64,000 nt of DNA. Source: Xylanibacter rarus. Lineage in GTDB: Bacteria > Bacteroidota > Bacteroidia > Bacteroidales > Bacteroidaceae. Below the pieces are notes generated by a model. The model searched no databases, had not been told where the DNA came from, and saw only the letters and a program-made list of their open reading frames with translations. Shown here one piece after another: positions 29,581 through 38,237 of the stretch. The stretch covers positions 372,001 through 436,000 of the forward strand of contig NZ_LFQU01000001.1 of NCBI RefSeq assembly GCF_001275135.1, in the 5' to 3' direction. Each line of letters opens with the position of its first letter. Within the stretch, counting starts at the first letter, position 1. Made by a program: the position numbers and the translations under genes.

Positions 29581-30087
29581 AAAGGCCGCTAATCACCTTG
29601 CAAAAGGGCACATATTACATCGCGATATGTGCCCTTTTGCATTGCGGAATGTATGCTTTTGCATTGTTGTTGCAGTCTGGTGTATGCAGAAAATATTTTT
29701 GTTAAAAACTCATCACTCGTCACAATTGTGTGTAAGGTATTGAATGACAGTGCGTTAATGTGTGACGAGTTGAAAACGCAACTCGTCACACACAGCTGTA
29801 TTTGGCCTGTTGAGGCTGATTTTGCGGCTAAAAGTATTAATATATTGGCTTTATATTGTTCGGAAAATGGAGAAATAATAGTGATGTGACGAGTTGCGTT
29901 TTCAACTCGTCACGCATTAAGTCGCTGATTGATAGAGTGTTAAACCCTGTTGTGATGAGTGATGAGTTTTTTGCGAAAAAGTTTTTTGTATTTCGGAGTT
30001 TGGGTTCTTTCCTAAATTTGGTTGATTTCAAAGTGTCCTTTCCCTGATTAAAGTTGATTTCGCTTTGGTGTTTATCTGTTATCGGTT
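29581..30087. repeat. Palindromic dispersed element, copy 2
   Basis: Outer arms at 29706-29724 (AAACTCATCACTCGTCACA) and 29951-29969 are inverted, differing by one position that can form a G-U pair. Inner hairpins: 29759-29792 (14-bp perfect stem, loop AAAACG) and 29886-29913 (11-bp perfect stem, loop CGTTTT). The second loop is the reverse complement of the first, so the two hairpins are inverted copies of each other. Upstream is a long hairpin with GCAAAAGGGCACATAT (29600-29615) and its exact complement (29625-29640). Flank words shared with copy 1 are at 29581-29589, 29651-29662 and 30076-30087. It lies after the giant gene, same orientation as copy 1. The rest of the 1,041-bp gap holds no gene. 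Confidence 0.85.
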
Positions 30088-30384
30088 GACATCTGTATGC
30101 AGTTGATAGGTCAAACTTTTTGTCTTGGGGCTAAAAGGCTGCGGCATCATTGGGCGAATGGCATCCTTGCCAGTTTGTTTATGAGTTATGATGATTTTGT
30201 TGGTTATATAGTTTTGTCGGAGTATTTTCAGATTAAAAATTTGTTTATTTGCATAATTATTGCGTATTTTGCAGTAAAATTACGATAATGTGCAGTGTGC
30301 CAGCTTTTAGGCATGAATTTTGTTGGAATAAGTATATGAAGCAGACACTGACTGCCTTGTTGTGAAATATAAAAAATAAACATT

Positions 30385-31488
30385 ATGACATTATATCCAA
30401 AACTGATAATGGATGCCTTGGCTACCGTTACGTATCCGGGTACCAAGAAGAATCTTGTAGAGAGTGAGATGGTGGCCGACAATCTGCGTATTGACGGCAT
30501 GAAGGTGTCGTTCTCGCTGATATTTCCGCGCGACACCGACCCCTTTATGAAGTCTACCATCAAGGCTGCCGAGGCTGCCATACACTATCATGTAAGCAAG
30601 GACGTTGAGGTGACCATAGAGGTGGAGACTAAGTCGAAGCCCAGGCCCGAAGCCGGAAAGATGCTTCCGGGCGTAAAGAATATCATTGCCGTAAGTTCTG
30701 GCAAGGGCGGAGTGGGCAAGAGCACCGTTGCTGCCAACCTGGCCATATCTCTCGCACGTCTTGGCTATAAGGTCGGACTGCTTGATACAGACATCTTCGG
30801 CCCGTCAATGCCTAAGATGTTCGGCGTAGAGGATTTCCGTCCCTATGCAGTTCATAAAGACGGCCGCGACCTCATTGAGCCTGTTGAAAAGTATGGCGTG
30901 AAGCTGCTGAGTATAGGTTTCTTTGTAAATCCTGACACGGCTACACTGTGGCGCGGCGGAATGGCTTCTAATGCGCTGAAGCAGCTCATAGGTGATGCTG
31001 ACTGGGGCGAGCTTGACTATTTTGTGCTCGACACGCCTCCAGGAACAAGCGACATACATCTGACGCTGCTGCAGACACTGGCCATAACGGGTGCAGTTAT
31101 AGTGAGCACACCGCAGAAGGTGGCACTGGCAGACGCACGCAAGGGTATCGACATGTACAGAAACGACAAGGTGAATGTGCCTATCCTCGGACTTGTTGAG
31201 AATATGGCGTGGTTTACTCCTGCCGAACTTCCTGAAAACAAGTATTACATATTCGGCAAGGAAGGATGCAAGAATCTTGCCAAGGAGATGGACGTGCCTT
31301 TGCTGGCTCAGATACCTGTTGTGCAGAGCATCTGCGAGAGTGGCGACGACGGCAAGCCGGCTGCCCTTAATGTTGACACCATGACAGGTCAGGCATTTAT
31401 CAATCTGGCCATGGCTGTTGTAACAGTTGTCAACCGCCGTAATGCCGAGCAGGCGCCTACAAAGATTGTTGAGGTAAAGAACAGCTGA
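30385..31488 (+). CDS. mrp: Mrp/NBP35 family Fe-S carrier ATPase (ApbC-like)
   Basis: A 367-residue cytosolic P-loop ATPase of the Mrp family, which binds and delivers iron-sulfur clusters. Residues about 1-80 form a DUF59/MIP18-like N-terminal domain. The deviant Walker A motif SSGKGGVGKST is at about 105-115, with DTDIFGPSMPK and LDTPPGTSDIHLTLLQ later. The C-terminal CxxC that holds the bridging cluster in ApbC is missing: the corresponding place reads ENMAWFTPAELPENKYYIFG, and only two separated cysteines occur (KEGCKN, SICESG). I recall the same replacement in other Bacteroidetes homologues. It stands alone between copy 2 of the repeat and a bidirectional terminator. Confidence 0.9.
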   Translation: MTLYPKLIMDALATVTYPGTKKNLVESEMVADNLRIDGMKVSFSLIFPRDTDPFMKSTIKAAEAAIHYHVSKDVEVTIEVETKSKPRPEAGKMLPGVKNIIAVSSGKGGVGKSTVAANLAISLARLGYKVGLLDTDIFGPSMPKMFGVEDFRPYAVHKDGRDLIEPVEKYGVKLLSIGFFVNPDTATLWRGGMASNALKQLIGDADWGELDYFVLDTPPGTSDIHLTLLQTLAITGAVIVSTPQKVALADARKGIDMYRNDKVNVPILGLVENMAWFTPAELPENKYYIFGKEGCKNLAKEMDVPLLAQIPVVQSICESGDDGKPAALNVDTMTGQAFINLAMAVVTVVNRRNAEQAPTKIVEVKNS

Positions 31489-31690
31489 CGCCATGATGCC
31501 GTCTGAACATGGCTTATGGGCTGTGATTATTATAATGCGGTTCTGGCTCGATGTCCTTTAGGCATGGCTCTGGTTATGTAAGGGCAATGCAGCGGCAAGC
31601 GGGCTGCGGAAAACAAAGAGACAGATTAAAATCTCAGTCTGCTTGCGGCAGGTAAGGACATATCCGGCCTGATTGCGGATAAAAAATTTA

Positions 31691-31735
31691 ACGGAAGTCA
31701 GCATGCAAGTGCATGCCCGACTTCCGTTTATTTTT
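31691..31735. terminator. Bidirectional terminator between mrp and the efflux operon
   Basis: ACGGAAGTC (31691-31699) pairs with GACTTCCGT (31719-31727), and an inner stem GCATGCA/TGCATGC lies between. A T-rich run follows on the plus strand and, past AA, on the minus strand, so it serves both converging units. The 314-bp gap around it (31489-31802) holds no gene. Confidence 0.8.
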
Positions 31736-31802
31736 ATGCTAACTTATTGATTTTGCGCACATACATTTTTTTTATGTGCGTCTTTGTTTGCATTTTATAT
31801 GT

Positions 31803-33065
31803 CTATTCTGCCGTTTCTGTTTCGGCAGTTTCGTAGTTTCTTTCAGTTCTTAGTCTTTCAATTTCCTTTCGTCGCGTCTTTATTATCTGGCGTCTGTAAA
31901 GCAGGCACGTTATGAGGAAATAGACGAAAGCCTGAATCCACAGTGCCCTGTATTCGTACAGCACGTCGCCAAGGCGTGCCTCCATGCCGTTCATTCTGAC
32001 AAAGCCGCGTATGCCGAAGGTTGAAGGAACGAGGTTAGACACCCATTGCCAGAACTCCGGTATGGCGCTCTGCGGCCATGACACTCCTGACACAAACAGG
32101 AATGGCAGTGAAGTGAATACAACCAGAAGTATGATGTTCTCGCGGTATCTCACGGCGCATGAGACAATCATCGAGAAGAATATGCATGAGAGCAGATAGG
32201 GCAGCATGAAGCATGCCAGGTCGCCGGCATGAAGCAGCGACGTGAAGCCGAATATGCGTGGCACAACAAGAGTGATGTAAGCTGATATCACGGCATAAAT
32301 CATAAGATAGCACAGCGACTTGCCAAGCACGATGCGGAATATGCCGTTGTAATGCCTGCTTACGGGAACGAGCTGCTTAAACCTGTTCTTTTCTCTTGCG
32401 GTTCCTGCCGACAGACCTACGCCAAGCAGCAGAGTCTGCTGCAGGATGAGTATAAGCACCGCTGGTATAAGAAAGTTGCCGTATCCTCCAGTTGTGTTGA
32501 ATATCTGCACTTCGTCAAAGTCAAGCGGCTTTATCGTTATCTCGTTCTCACGTTCGGTGGTGTTGCCGGCGCGCTGAATCTGTATTTCTGAATTGATGTT
32601 TCCGGCTACAGCAGTGGCTGTCTGGAATATGGCCTTGTAGTAGAGCATGAAACTCATGTCGCAGAACACGTTGACATGGCTTTGCTCCATCCGGTTGATG
32701 TTGGTCTGAAAGTCTTCTGGAAAATACAGCACGCCCGAGGCTTCTTGCCTGCCCACAAGGTCTCTGGCTTCGCTCAGGCTGTTGCAGTAATATGTAATCT
32801 TGGCGTCGGGTGACGCGTCAAACTGTCTGATGAACTGCCTGCTGAGATTGCTGTGCGACATGTCGACCACAGCCACCTGCACCTCGCGCACCACCTCGTT
32901 GGTGTAGATCCACGAGTAGACAAGCGGATAGAGCAGCGGCACTAGGATGAAGAAGATAAGCACACCCTCGTCTTTCCAGGTGGTCTTCATCTCTTCAGCC
33001 CAGATGTAGCACATGTCGTGTATGCCCTCATTGATCTGTTGTATTAAGCTTTTGGCTTTTTTCAT
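31803..33065 (-). CDS. ABC-2 type transporter permease (second of pair)
   Basis: A 420-residue inner-membrane protein of the YhhJ/YbhR type: one TM segment near residues 35-52, a large periplasmic domain with the VAVVDMSHSNLSRQF motif (about 80-95) typical of these permeases, then five TM segments at about 190-400. It has no nucleotide-binding domain. It is the last gene of the operon with the coiled-coil protein, TolC, HlyD and another permease, and probably exports a substrate through the HlyD-TolC conduit. Substrate unknown. Confidence 0.88.
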   Translation of the reverse strand: MKKAKSLIQQINEGIHDMCYIWAEEMKTTWKDEGVLIFFILVPLLYPLVYSWIYTNEVVREVQVAVVDMSHSNLSRQFIRQFDASPDAKITYYCNSLSEARDLVGRQEASGVLYFPEDFQTNINRMEQSHVNVFCDMSFMLYYKAIFQTATAVAGNINSEIQIQRAGNTTERENEITIKPLDFDEVQIFNTTGGYGNFLIPAVLILILQQTLLLGVGLSAGTAREKNRFKQLVPVSRHYNGIFRIVLGKSLCYLMIYAVISAYITLVVPRIFGFTSLLHAGDLACFMLPYLLSCIFFSMIVSCAVRYRENIILLVVFTSLPFLFVSGVSWPQSAIPEFWQWVSNLVPSTFGIRGFVRMNGMEARLGDVLYEYRALWIQAFVYFLITCLLYRRQIIKTRRKEIERLRTERNYETAETETAE

Positions 33066-33115
33066 CAGGTTTTATATCTTAATTCTTCTTCTGTTTTATC
33101 TTCTGTTAAAAGCGC

Positions 33116-34294
33116 TTAAGGCAAGTACTCATATTCTAAGGCGGCTTTCTTTATCTTGGACACAACCAGCACGGGGAGCATAATGAAGCATACCATTGCC
33201 GTTATGTTTATCCACGAGTAAGCAAGCGGATAGCCGTTGAAGATATTGAGCTGATAAATCATGTAATAGTGCCGTAGCGGAAACAGCTGGGCTATTGATT
33301 TTATTGCCGGCGACATGGCAGACAGCGGAAAGGCTGTGCCTGACAGCGAGAAACTCAATACGGCCCACAAGCTGCATATGCTCATAGACATGCGGAGCGA
33401 CGGCGTGAGTCCAAAGACAAATATGCCGAAGCCCTGAGCCGCGAGGACTGAAAGCAGGCCGAGCAGCAGTATAGCCGGCAGTCCGCCGGGATGAGGAAAC
33501 TGCAATATGCCGAACACATACATCATGTAGCCATAGAATATGGCCAGGAACACCAGCGTCTGTGGCAATATCTTGCCGATAAGTGCATTGTGAATGTTAT
33601 TGCCGGCTGTCTCCATCCATTCTTTCGATGTGCCGAATTTCTGTTCCGTTCCTATCGAGTAGACCGTTATCAGGAAGATGAAGAGCATAAGGCAGCCCGG
33701 AATGATCATCGTGTTAAGATAGATACTATAGTTTACGGCGGGATTGTTCACCGTATGCAGGTCGATGACGATAGGCTGCAGAAAACTCATAATCTGGCTT
33801 TCTGTCAGTCCTTTTGCCTGCAGCACAGACGACGCTGCCCCGGCAGAGCCAAGCGTAGATATGGTCTTGAGGTCGCGGTAAAGCAGCGCTCCGGCAGTAA
33901 GTGAGGTGGAGCTGTAGTAGAACGATATTTTAGGCTGCCTCATTGACAGCAGCTCAGACGTTGTGCCTTCGGGAATATACAGGAAGGCATAAATCTCGTT
34001 GCGCTGTATGGCATTGCGAGCCTCGCTTACGTTAGTATACCGTTTTACGATTTTTGTAGTCTGGAATGCGTCCAGCTTTCTTATTATCGAGCGTGTGGTA
34101 GATGTATTGTCGAGGTCTACTACGCCAACGGGCATGTCGGTCGGCTGCCCGTTGCTCATTAGTGAAGTAAAAAATATGGTGACAATAACGGGAAATATCA
34201 GCATGCAGAACAGATACATCGGATTCTTCTTCAATATTCTGCATTCTCTGCATGCCACGCTGATGATGTTCCTTATGCTGACACTGTTACCCAC
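33116..34294 (-). CDS. ABC-2 type transporter permease (first of pair)
   Basis: A 392-residue inner-membrane protein paralogous to the next gene: TM1 near residues 25-45, a periplasmic domain starting with VGVVDLDNTSTTRSII, and five to six C-terminal TM segments. A pair of half-like permeases fits a heterodimeric export channel. No ATPase gene is adjacent; the energy source must be encoded elsewhere or be lacking. It starts 9 bp after the HlyD gene and is followed by a 50-bp gap before its partner. Confidence 0.88.
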   Translation of the reverse strand: MGNSVSIRNIISVACRECRILKKNPMYLFCMLIFPVIVTIFFTSLMSNGQPTDMPVGVVDLDNTSTTRSIIRKLDAFQTTKIVKRYTNVSEARNAIQRNEIYAFLYIPEGTTSELLSMRQPKISFYYSSTSLTAGALLYRDLKTISTLGSAGAASSVLQAKGLTESQIMSFLQPIVIDLHTVNNPAVNYSIYLNTMIIPGCLMLFIFLITVYSIGTEQKFGTSKEWMETAGNNIHNALIGKILPQTLVFLAIFYGYMMYVFGILQFPHPGGLPAILLLGLLSVLAAQGFGIFVFGLTPSLRMSMSICSLWAVLSFSLSGTAFPLSAMSPAIKSIAQLFPLRHYYMIYQLNIFNGYPLAYSWINITAMVCFIMLPVLVVSKIKKAALEYEYLP

Positions 34295-34303
34295 GTTCTG
34301 GTT

Positions 34304-35293
34304 TTATCTGTTTTTAATTATTAGCGACATACCCGGTCTTAGTCCGTCAAGCTTTGTTACAGGACGGGCTTTCACCTCGAAAGTCTTCAAGTCATACTGT
34401 CCGTTGCTCTTAGTGGCTTTCCATACGGCATAGCTGCCTTCGTCCTTGATGTAGTAGACCTTCATCTTCAGGTCTTTGCTGAAAGCCGGGCAATATGCTG
34501 TGAATGTGTCGCCGTTCTTGAGTCCGTTGAGCTGGTCTTCACGCACGTTGAATGTACCCCACAGGTCGCTCATTATTGATATGCTCATGATAGGAGAGCC
34601 GGCTCCGATAAGTTCACCCACTTTGGGATAAATGCTGCTTACCTCGCCTTCAACCTGTGCTATCTGCACGGTTTCGTGTATGTATGAGTTTATTTCCTGT
34701 ACGGCACCCTTTGCCCTGTTCACCTGAGCCGCAGCTGCACGCTTCTCTTCGCGGCGTGCGCCGTTTACGGCCATGTCGTATTGGCTCTTAGCAGCCTTTG
34801 CCTGAGCTTCGAGCGCCTTATAGTTGGCAAATGCCTCGTCGCGTTTCTGGGCACTCATGACACCTTCGTCAAACAGACGCTGAACACGCTCGTATGACTT
34901 CTTTGCAATGTCAAGTCCGGCCTTGGCCTGCTGCCACATCTCGTAGGCTCCGCGTATCTGTTCCTGACGTGCGCCCCTGTCTGCCATCTCGTTCATGGCG
35001 GCAGCAGCGTCTTCGGCACTTTCAGCCTGCTTCTTTTTGGCCTCAATGTCAGGAGCGTCTATTATGGCCAGCGTGTCGCCAACCTTTACATAGTCGCCCT
35101 CCTTGACTCTAAGTTCAAGAATGCGCCCGGGCACCTTGCTCGACACCCTGTATTCTGATACTTCAATTTCGCCCTGTATCGTTTCAGTTGTCTTGCCAAA
35201 AGCAAAGAAACCTATAACTCCTACAATAATGACGGTTATGGCAAATCCGGTTATTGTAAGCAAGATGTTGTTATGTTGTGATTTTTTTGTCAT
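34304..35293 (-). CDS. HlyD/EmrA-like periplasmic adaptor (membrane fusion protein)
   Basis: A 329-residue protein with one N-terminal TM helix (about 11-30), a biotinyl-lipoyl half (VSSKVPGRILELRVKEGDYVKVGDTLAIIDAP), a long alpha-helical hairpin (about 85-210), the second lipoyl half (VSSIYPKVGELIGAGSPIMSI) and a beta-barrel domain. It links the inner-membrane permeases to the TolC-like channel. The hairpin is rich in Ala, Glu and Lys as expected for a coiled coil. It lies 5 bp after tolC and 9 bp before the first permease, so it is surely co-transcribed. Confidence 0.92.
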   Translation of the reverse strand: MTKKSQHNNILLTITGFAITVIIVGVIGFFAFGKTTETIQGEIEVSEYRVSSKVPGRILELRVKEGDYVKVGDTLAIIDAPDIEAKKKQAESAEDAAAAMNEMADRGARQEQIRGAYEMWQQAKAGLDIAKKSYERVQRLFDEGVMSAQKRDEAFANYKALEAQAKAAKSQYDMAVNGARREEKRAAAAQVNRAKGAVQEINSYIHETVQIAQVEGEVSSIYPKVGELIGAGSPIMSISIMSDLWGTFNVREDQLNGLKNGDTFTAYCPAFSKDLKMKVYYIKDEGSYAVWKATKSNGQYDLKTFEVKARPVTKLDGLRPGMSLIIKNR

Positions 35294-35298
35294 GATTT

Positions 35299-36792
35299 CT
35301 AATATAATGATTCTCCAAGAACTTTCTTTAAGTTGAGCTGTGACAGCTTAACATCAATTTCAGCGTCTATCTTCTGTGAGCGTGCCTGCAGCCATGCCGT
35401 CTGGGCGGTCATGACATCCGTAACGTCCATTACGCCCTCTTTGAAGCCGAGGTTGGCACATCGCAGGTTTTCGTCGGCACGTTCTGTATTTTTGTTTGCC
35501 ATGTTGAGCCGCTTGTTAGCTTCGCTCACTTTGAATGAACTCTGGTTAACCTGCAGTTCCACCTTTTCGCGTGCTTCGTCGAGCTCGAGCATGGCTATCG
35601 TAGTGGCAGTCTTGCTGGCCCTTATCTTGTATGAACTTTCAAACCAGTTCCATACAGGTATTCTCATTATCACCCCGACATTCCATACACCGGAGAACTT
35701 CTTTTCGAATCCGTTGTAAAGGTTGGGATTGGTTACAAGATAGCCTGCGGTGAGCGCTATTTGCGGCAGATACGCGGCCCTGATTATATTTGTTGTCTGT
35801 TTGCTTATGTCAACCGCATTCTGCAGCATCTTCAGTTCTGCACGGTTCTCCTTGGCGGCATCCGTGTCAACCAATGGTGTCATTTCCACCTTGCTGAATG
35901 CGTCTTCTTTATCTTCGTCTTCAAGCCTTATGTCCTTGCTGATCGGCATGCCGCACAGCTGGCAGAGCAGCATTTTTGCCAAAGACACTCCGTTCTCAAC
36001 TTCCAGAAGCTGCATCTCAGCCTCGTTTAGCTTCACGTCAACCTTCAGGCCGTCGGCTCTGGTGGCAACGCCTTCGCGTATCATCTTTTCAACGTCGCCG
36101 CTCAGTTTCTTCACGAGGTTCAGATAGCTGTTAGCCAGCTTCTCCTTATGTTTCAGCGACACCACGGTCCAGTAGGCATTGTCGATGTCGTATATCGTGT
36201 TCTGCGTCTTGCTCGTTATGTCGTTTTCAGCCAGTTGCTCGCTTATGTCGGCTATCTTGTTTGCCGCAACGATGCTTCCGCCCATGAATATCGGCTGGCG
36301 CACCATGACAGATGCCGTAAAGATATTTCGCGTGTCGGTCCTGAAAGCGTCGCTTATGGATTTTCCTATGGCGTTGCCTGCATTTTCCAGTCCGGGCATT
36401 ATCTTGTTGGCTATATTTCCAAGCGCTTCGGCTGTCTGCGGTGTTATAACGCCCTGACTAACCATGTCCGTTATTGCAGACGATACGGTGTTGCCCAGTT
36501 GGCCGGCAGTTGTAGTGCCGAGGTTGCCGAGCACGCCTTTCTGTTCATTGTTGAGGAGAGAAATCTCCTTGCTCATGAATTCGTATCCGCCGAGCACGTC
36601 AACGTGTGGCAGATATTTTGTGCGTGCGGCTTTCCGTGTGTTCTGCGCCACGTCCTTCTTAAGCCGTGCAATGTTTATCTGCTTGTTGTTGCGCAAGGCC
36701 ATGGCGCGGCAACTGTCGAGCGACAGTACCTGTTGCGCCGCCGCTGTGGCAGGGGCGCATATCAGGAGAAATATGGCAGCAACATTCTTCAT
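35299..36792 (-). CDS. TolC family outer-membrane efflux protein
   Basis: A 497-residue outer-membrane channel. It has a signal peptide of about 19 residues (CAPATAAAQ) and then the family opening LSLDSCRAMALRNNKQINIAR. Two repeated halves contain the long helices of the periplasmic tunnel (about 160-260 and 310-490). An insertion at about 75-150, rich in Gly, Ala and Thr, is longer than in enteric TolC and is typical of many Bacteroidetes homologues. It is followed by the HlyD adaptor gene. Confidence 0.92.
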   Translation of the reverse strand: MKNVAAIFLLICAPATAAAQQVLSLDSCRAMALRNNKQINIARLKKDVAQNTRKAARTKYLPHVDVLGGYEFMSKEISLLNNEQKGVLGNLGTTTAGQLGNTVSSAITDMVSQGVITPQTAEALGNIANKIMPGLENAGNAIGKSISDAFRTDTRNIFTASVMVRQPIFMGGSIVAANKIADISEQLAENDITSKTQNTIYDIDNAYWTVVSLKHKEKLANSYLNLVKKLSGDVEKMIREGVATRADGLKVDVKLNEAEMQLLEVENGVSLAKMLLCQLCGMPISKDIRLEDEDKEDAFSKVEMTPLVDTDAAKENRAELKMLQNAVDISKQTTNIIRAAYLPQIALTAGYLVTNPNLYNGFEKKFSGVWNVGVIMRIPVWNWFESSYKIRASKTATTIAMLELDEAREKVELQVNQSSFKVSEANKRLNMANKNTERADENLRCANLGFKEGVMDVTDVMTAQTAWLQARSQKIDAEIDVKLSQLNLKKVLGESLY

Positions 36793-36837
36793 AAACGAAT
36801 AGCGGTTAATTCTTCTTGATGATCCTGAGGTCAGGGC

Positions 36838-37713
36838 TTATTTAAATGAGAAGTTGCGAGAACCAATCATGTTTCCGTCGGCAAATATGCTGACGTTGTA
36901 TGTACCGTTGCTCAAGAACTCGTTTACGTTCCAGTATGTTGTTACAGCAGTCTCGTTGCCGGTGTATTCAATGTCTCTTTTCATTGAGTATTGCAGGCTG
37001 CGGTTCTCATAGTTGAATGTTCCGCCGTTGGTGAGCACAGAGCCGGTTGGCGTAGTTATGCGCACGTAGATGGTCTTCATGCCGCTCTGGGCTGTAACGT
37101 TCTTGGCTATGCTGAAGTTTACCTGAAGAGTCTTACACTTTTTCAGGCTCTTTGTAACCTTGCCTCTCTTGTTCTTGGCTGTCAGTGATATGCCTGTGGC
37201 ATCAAGCTGAGCAGCAATGGCGACCTTCTCAGAAAGCGACTGCTTGTCGGCATTAAGACCTTCGATCTGTCTTGTTGCCTCAGCGTACTGTCCCTTCACG
37301 CGTGTGTTTTCTGCTGTAAGGTTCTGGTTAAGACGGTTGAGTGAGTCTATTTCCAGAATATAGCTTCTGATGACGGCGCGGCATGTTGCAAGCTCCTTTT
37401 TCAGACGTGCAATCTCGCGTGCGTCTGTAGCCTTCACGTTCTTCAGCTCTTTCAGCAGCTGTTCGGTCTTCATCTGCTCCTGCGTGAGCTGCTCTATGAT
37501 AGAGTCGTTGTTTATCTGAGTCTTCATCTCACTGTACTGGTCGGCAAACTGCTGATACTCGTTTTCCATTTCTTTCTTGTCGAGCTCGGCCAGTTCCTGC
37601 ATGTCCCTGTTAGCCTGCTTTTGCTGCTGCAGACTTATAGACAGGTAAACTATTCCACCGAGTAGAAGTACACCAATGACAGCTGAGATTATTATAATTT
37701 TCTTATTTTTCAT
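36838..37713 (-). CDS. Membrane-anchored coiled-coil protein of unknown function
   Basis: A 291-residue protein with a single N-terminal TM helix (about 5-27, IIIISAVIGVLLLGGIVYLS), a long coiled coil (about 28-160) rich in Gln, Glu, Lys and Leu, and a C-terminal beta-rich domain (about 170-291) ending NMIGSRNFSFK. The C-terminal domain would lie in the periplasm. I recognise it only as a conserved Bacteroidales hypothetical. It is the first gene of the efflux operon, 45 bp before tolC, and may help assemble or gate the exporter, which is inference from position alone. Confidence 0.75.
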   Translation of the reverse strand: MKNKKIIIISAVIGVLLLGGIVYLSISLQQQKQANRDMQELAELDKKEMENEYQQFADQYSEMKTQINNDSIIEQLTQEQMKTEQLLKELKNVKATDAREIARLKKELATCRAVIRSYILEIDSLNRLNQNLTAENTRVKGQYAEATRQIEGLNADKQSLSEKVAIAAQLDATGISLTAKNKRGKVTKSLKKCKTLQVNFSIAKNVTAQSGMKTIYVRITTPTGSVLTNGGTFNYENRSLQYSMKRDIEYTGNETAVTTYWNVNEFLSNGTYNVSIFADGNMIGSRNFSFK

Positions 37714-37777
37714 TTTAAATTCTGTTTTAAATTAATCATGATTATTAAACTGAATGCCATAGTGGCATATTTAATTG

Positions 37778-37809
37778 CAAAAGTAGATTTTTTTATCTTA
37801 AAAGACAAA
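37778..37809 (-). promoter_or_regulatory. Promoter of the coiled-coil/efflux operon
   Basis: On the minus strand TACTTTTG (37785-37778) fits TAnnTTTG, and TTTG (37809-37806) fits the -33 box with 20 bp between. The start codon is 65 bp downstream. Confidence 0.72.
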
Positions 37810-37997
37810 GCATTTATTGAAATAAAAAAACTATTATTGTCAATTTTGCCGTGTTTTTGAACAAAATTAAAATTTAATGTGTATTTTTGTTGAAATTAAC
37901 TTGCCTTATGCTAATTCGGCGTTTACATTTTGTCGTGAATATGGCATTGAGAGTGGTTATTTGTACTGAATATCTAATATTATGAAATAAAACGGAT

Positions 37998-38201
37998 ATG
38001 TTGCGCAAGATTTTCGATTTCTATTACAGCGGTTTCACCTCGATGGACATAGGAAAGAAGCTTTGGCTTGTCATTATCATAAAGCTTGTGATAATATTTC
38101 TTGTTGTGAAGCTGTTTTTCATGCCCGACGTGCTAAGCCAGAAGGCTGCGGGCGGCAGTAAGGCCGACTATATAAGCAGCCGTATGACCGGTGCAGATTG
38201 A
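37998..38201 (+). CDS. DUF4492 small membrane protein of the cytochrome bd operon
   Basis: A 67-residue protein with one central TM helix (about 23-42, LWLVIIIKLVIIFLVVKLFF) and a short C-terminal tail. I recognise it as DUF4492, a family found directly before cydA in Bacteroidales. It lies 36 bp upstream of cydA in the same direction. By analogy with small accessory subunits (CydX, CbdX) it may stabilise the oxidase, but there is no sequence similarity to those and this is inference. Confidence 0.82.
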   Translation: MLRKIFDFYYSGFTSMDIGKKLWLVIIIKLVIIFLVVKLFFMPDVLSQKAAGGSKADYISSRMTGAD

Positions 38202-38237
38202 CAGAGCAAGATTAATAACTATTAAAAAATAAAGTGT

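Noticed and set aside
29600-29640. Perfect GCAAAAGGGCACATAT hairpin considered as the terminator of the giant gene
   Set aside because: A better-placed terminator with a T-run lies at 29376-29418, and similar CACATAT hairpins precede copies 1 and 3, so it belongs to the repeat element.
29589-30047. Several short open frames on both strands within repeat copy 2
   Set aside because: They arise from the palindromic repeats (similar peptides appear on both strands) and have no codon bias or start context.
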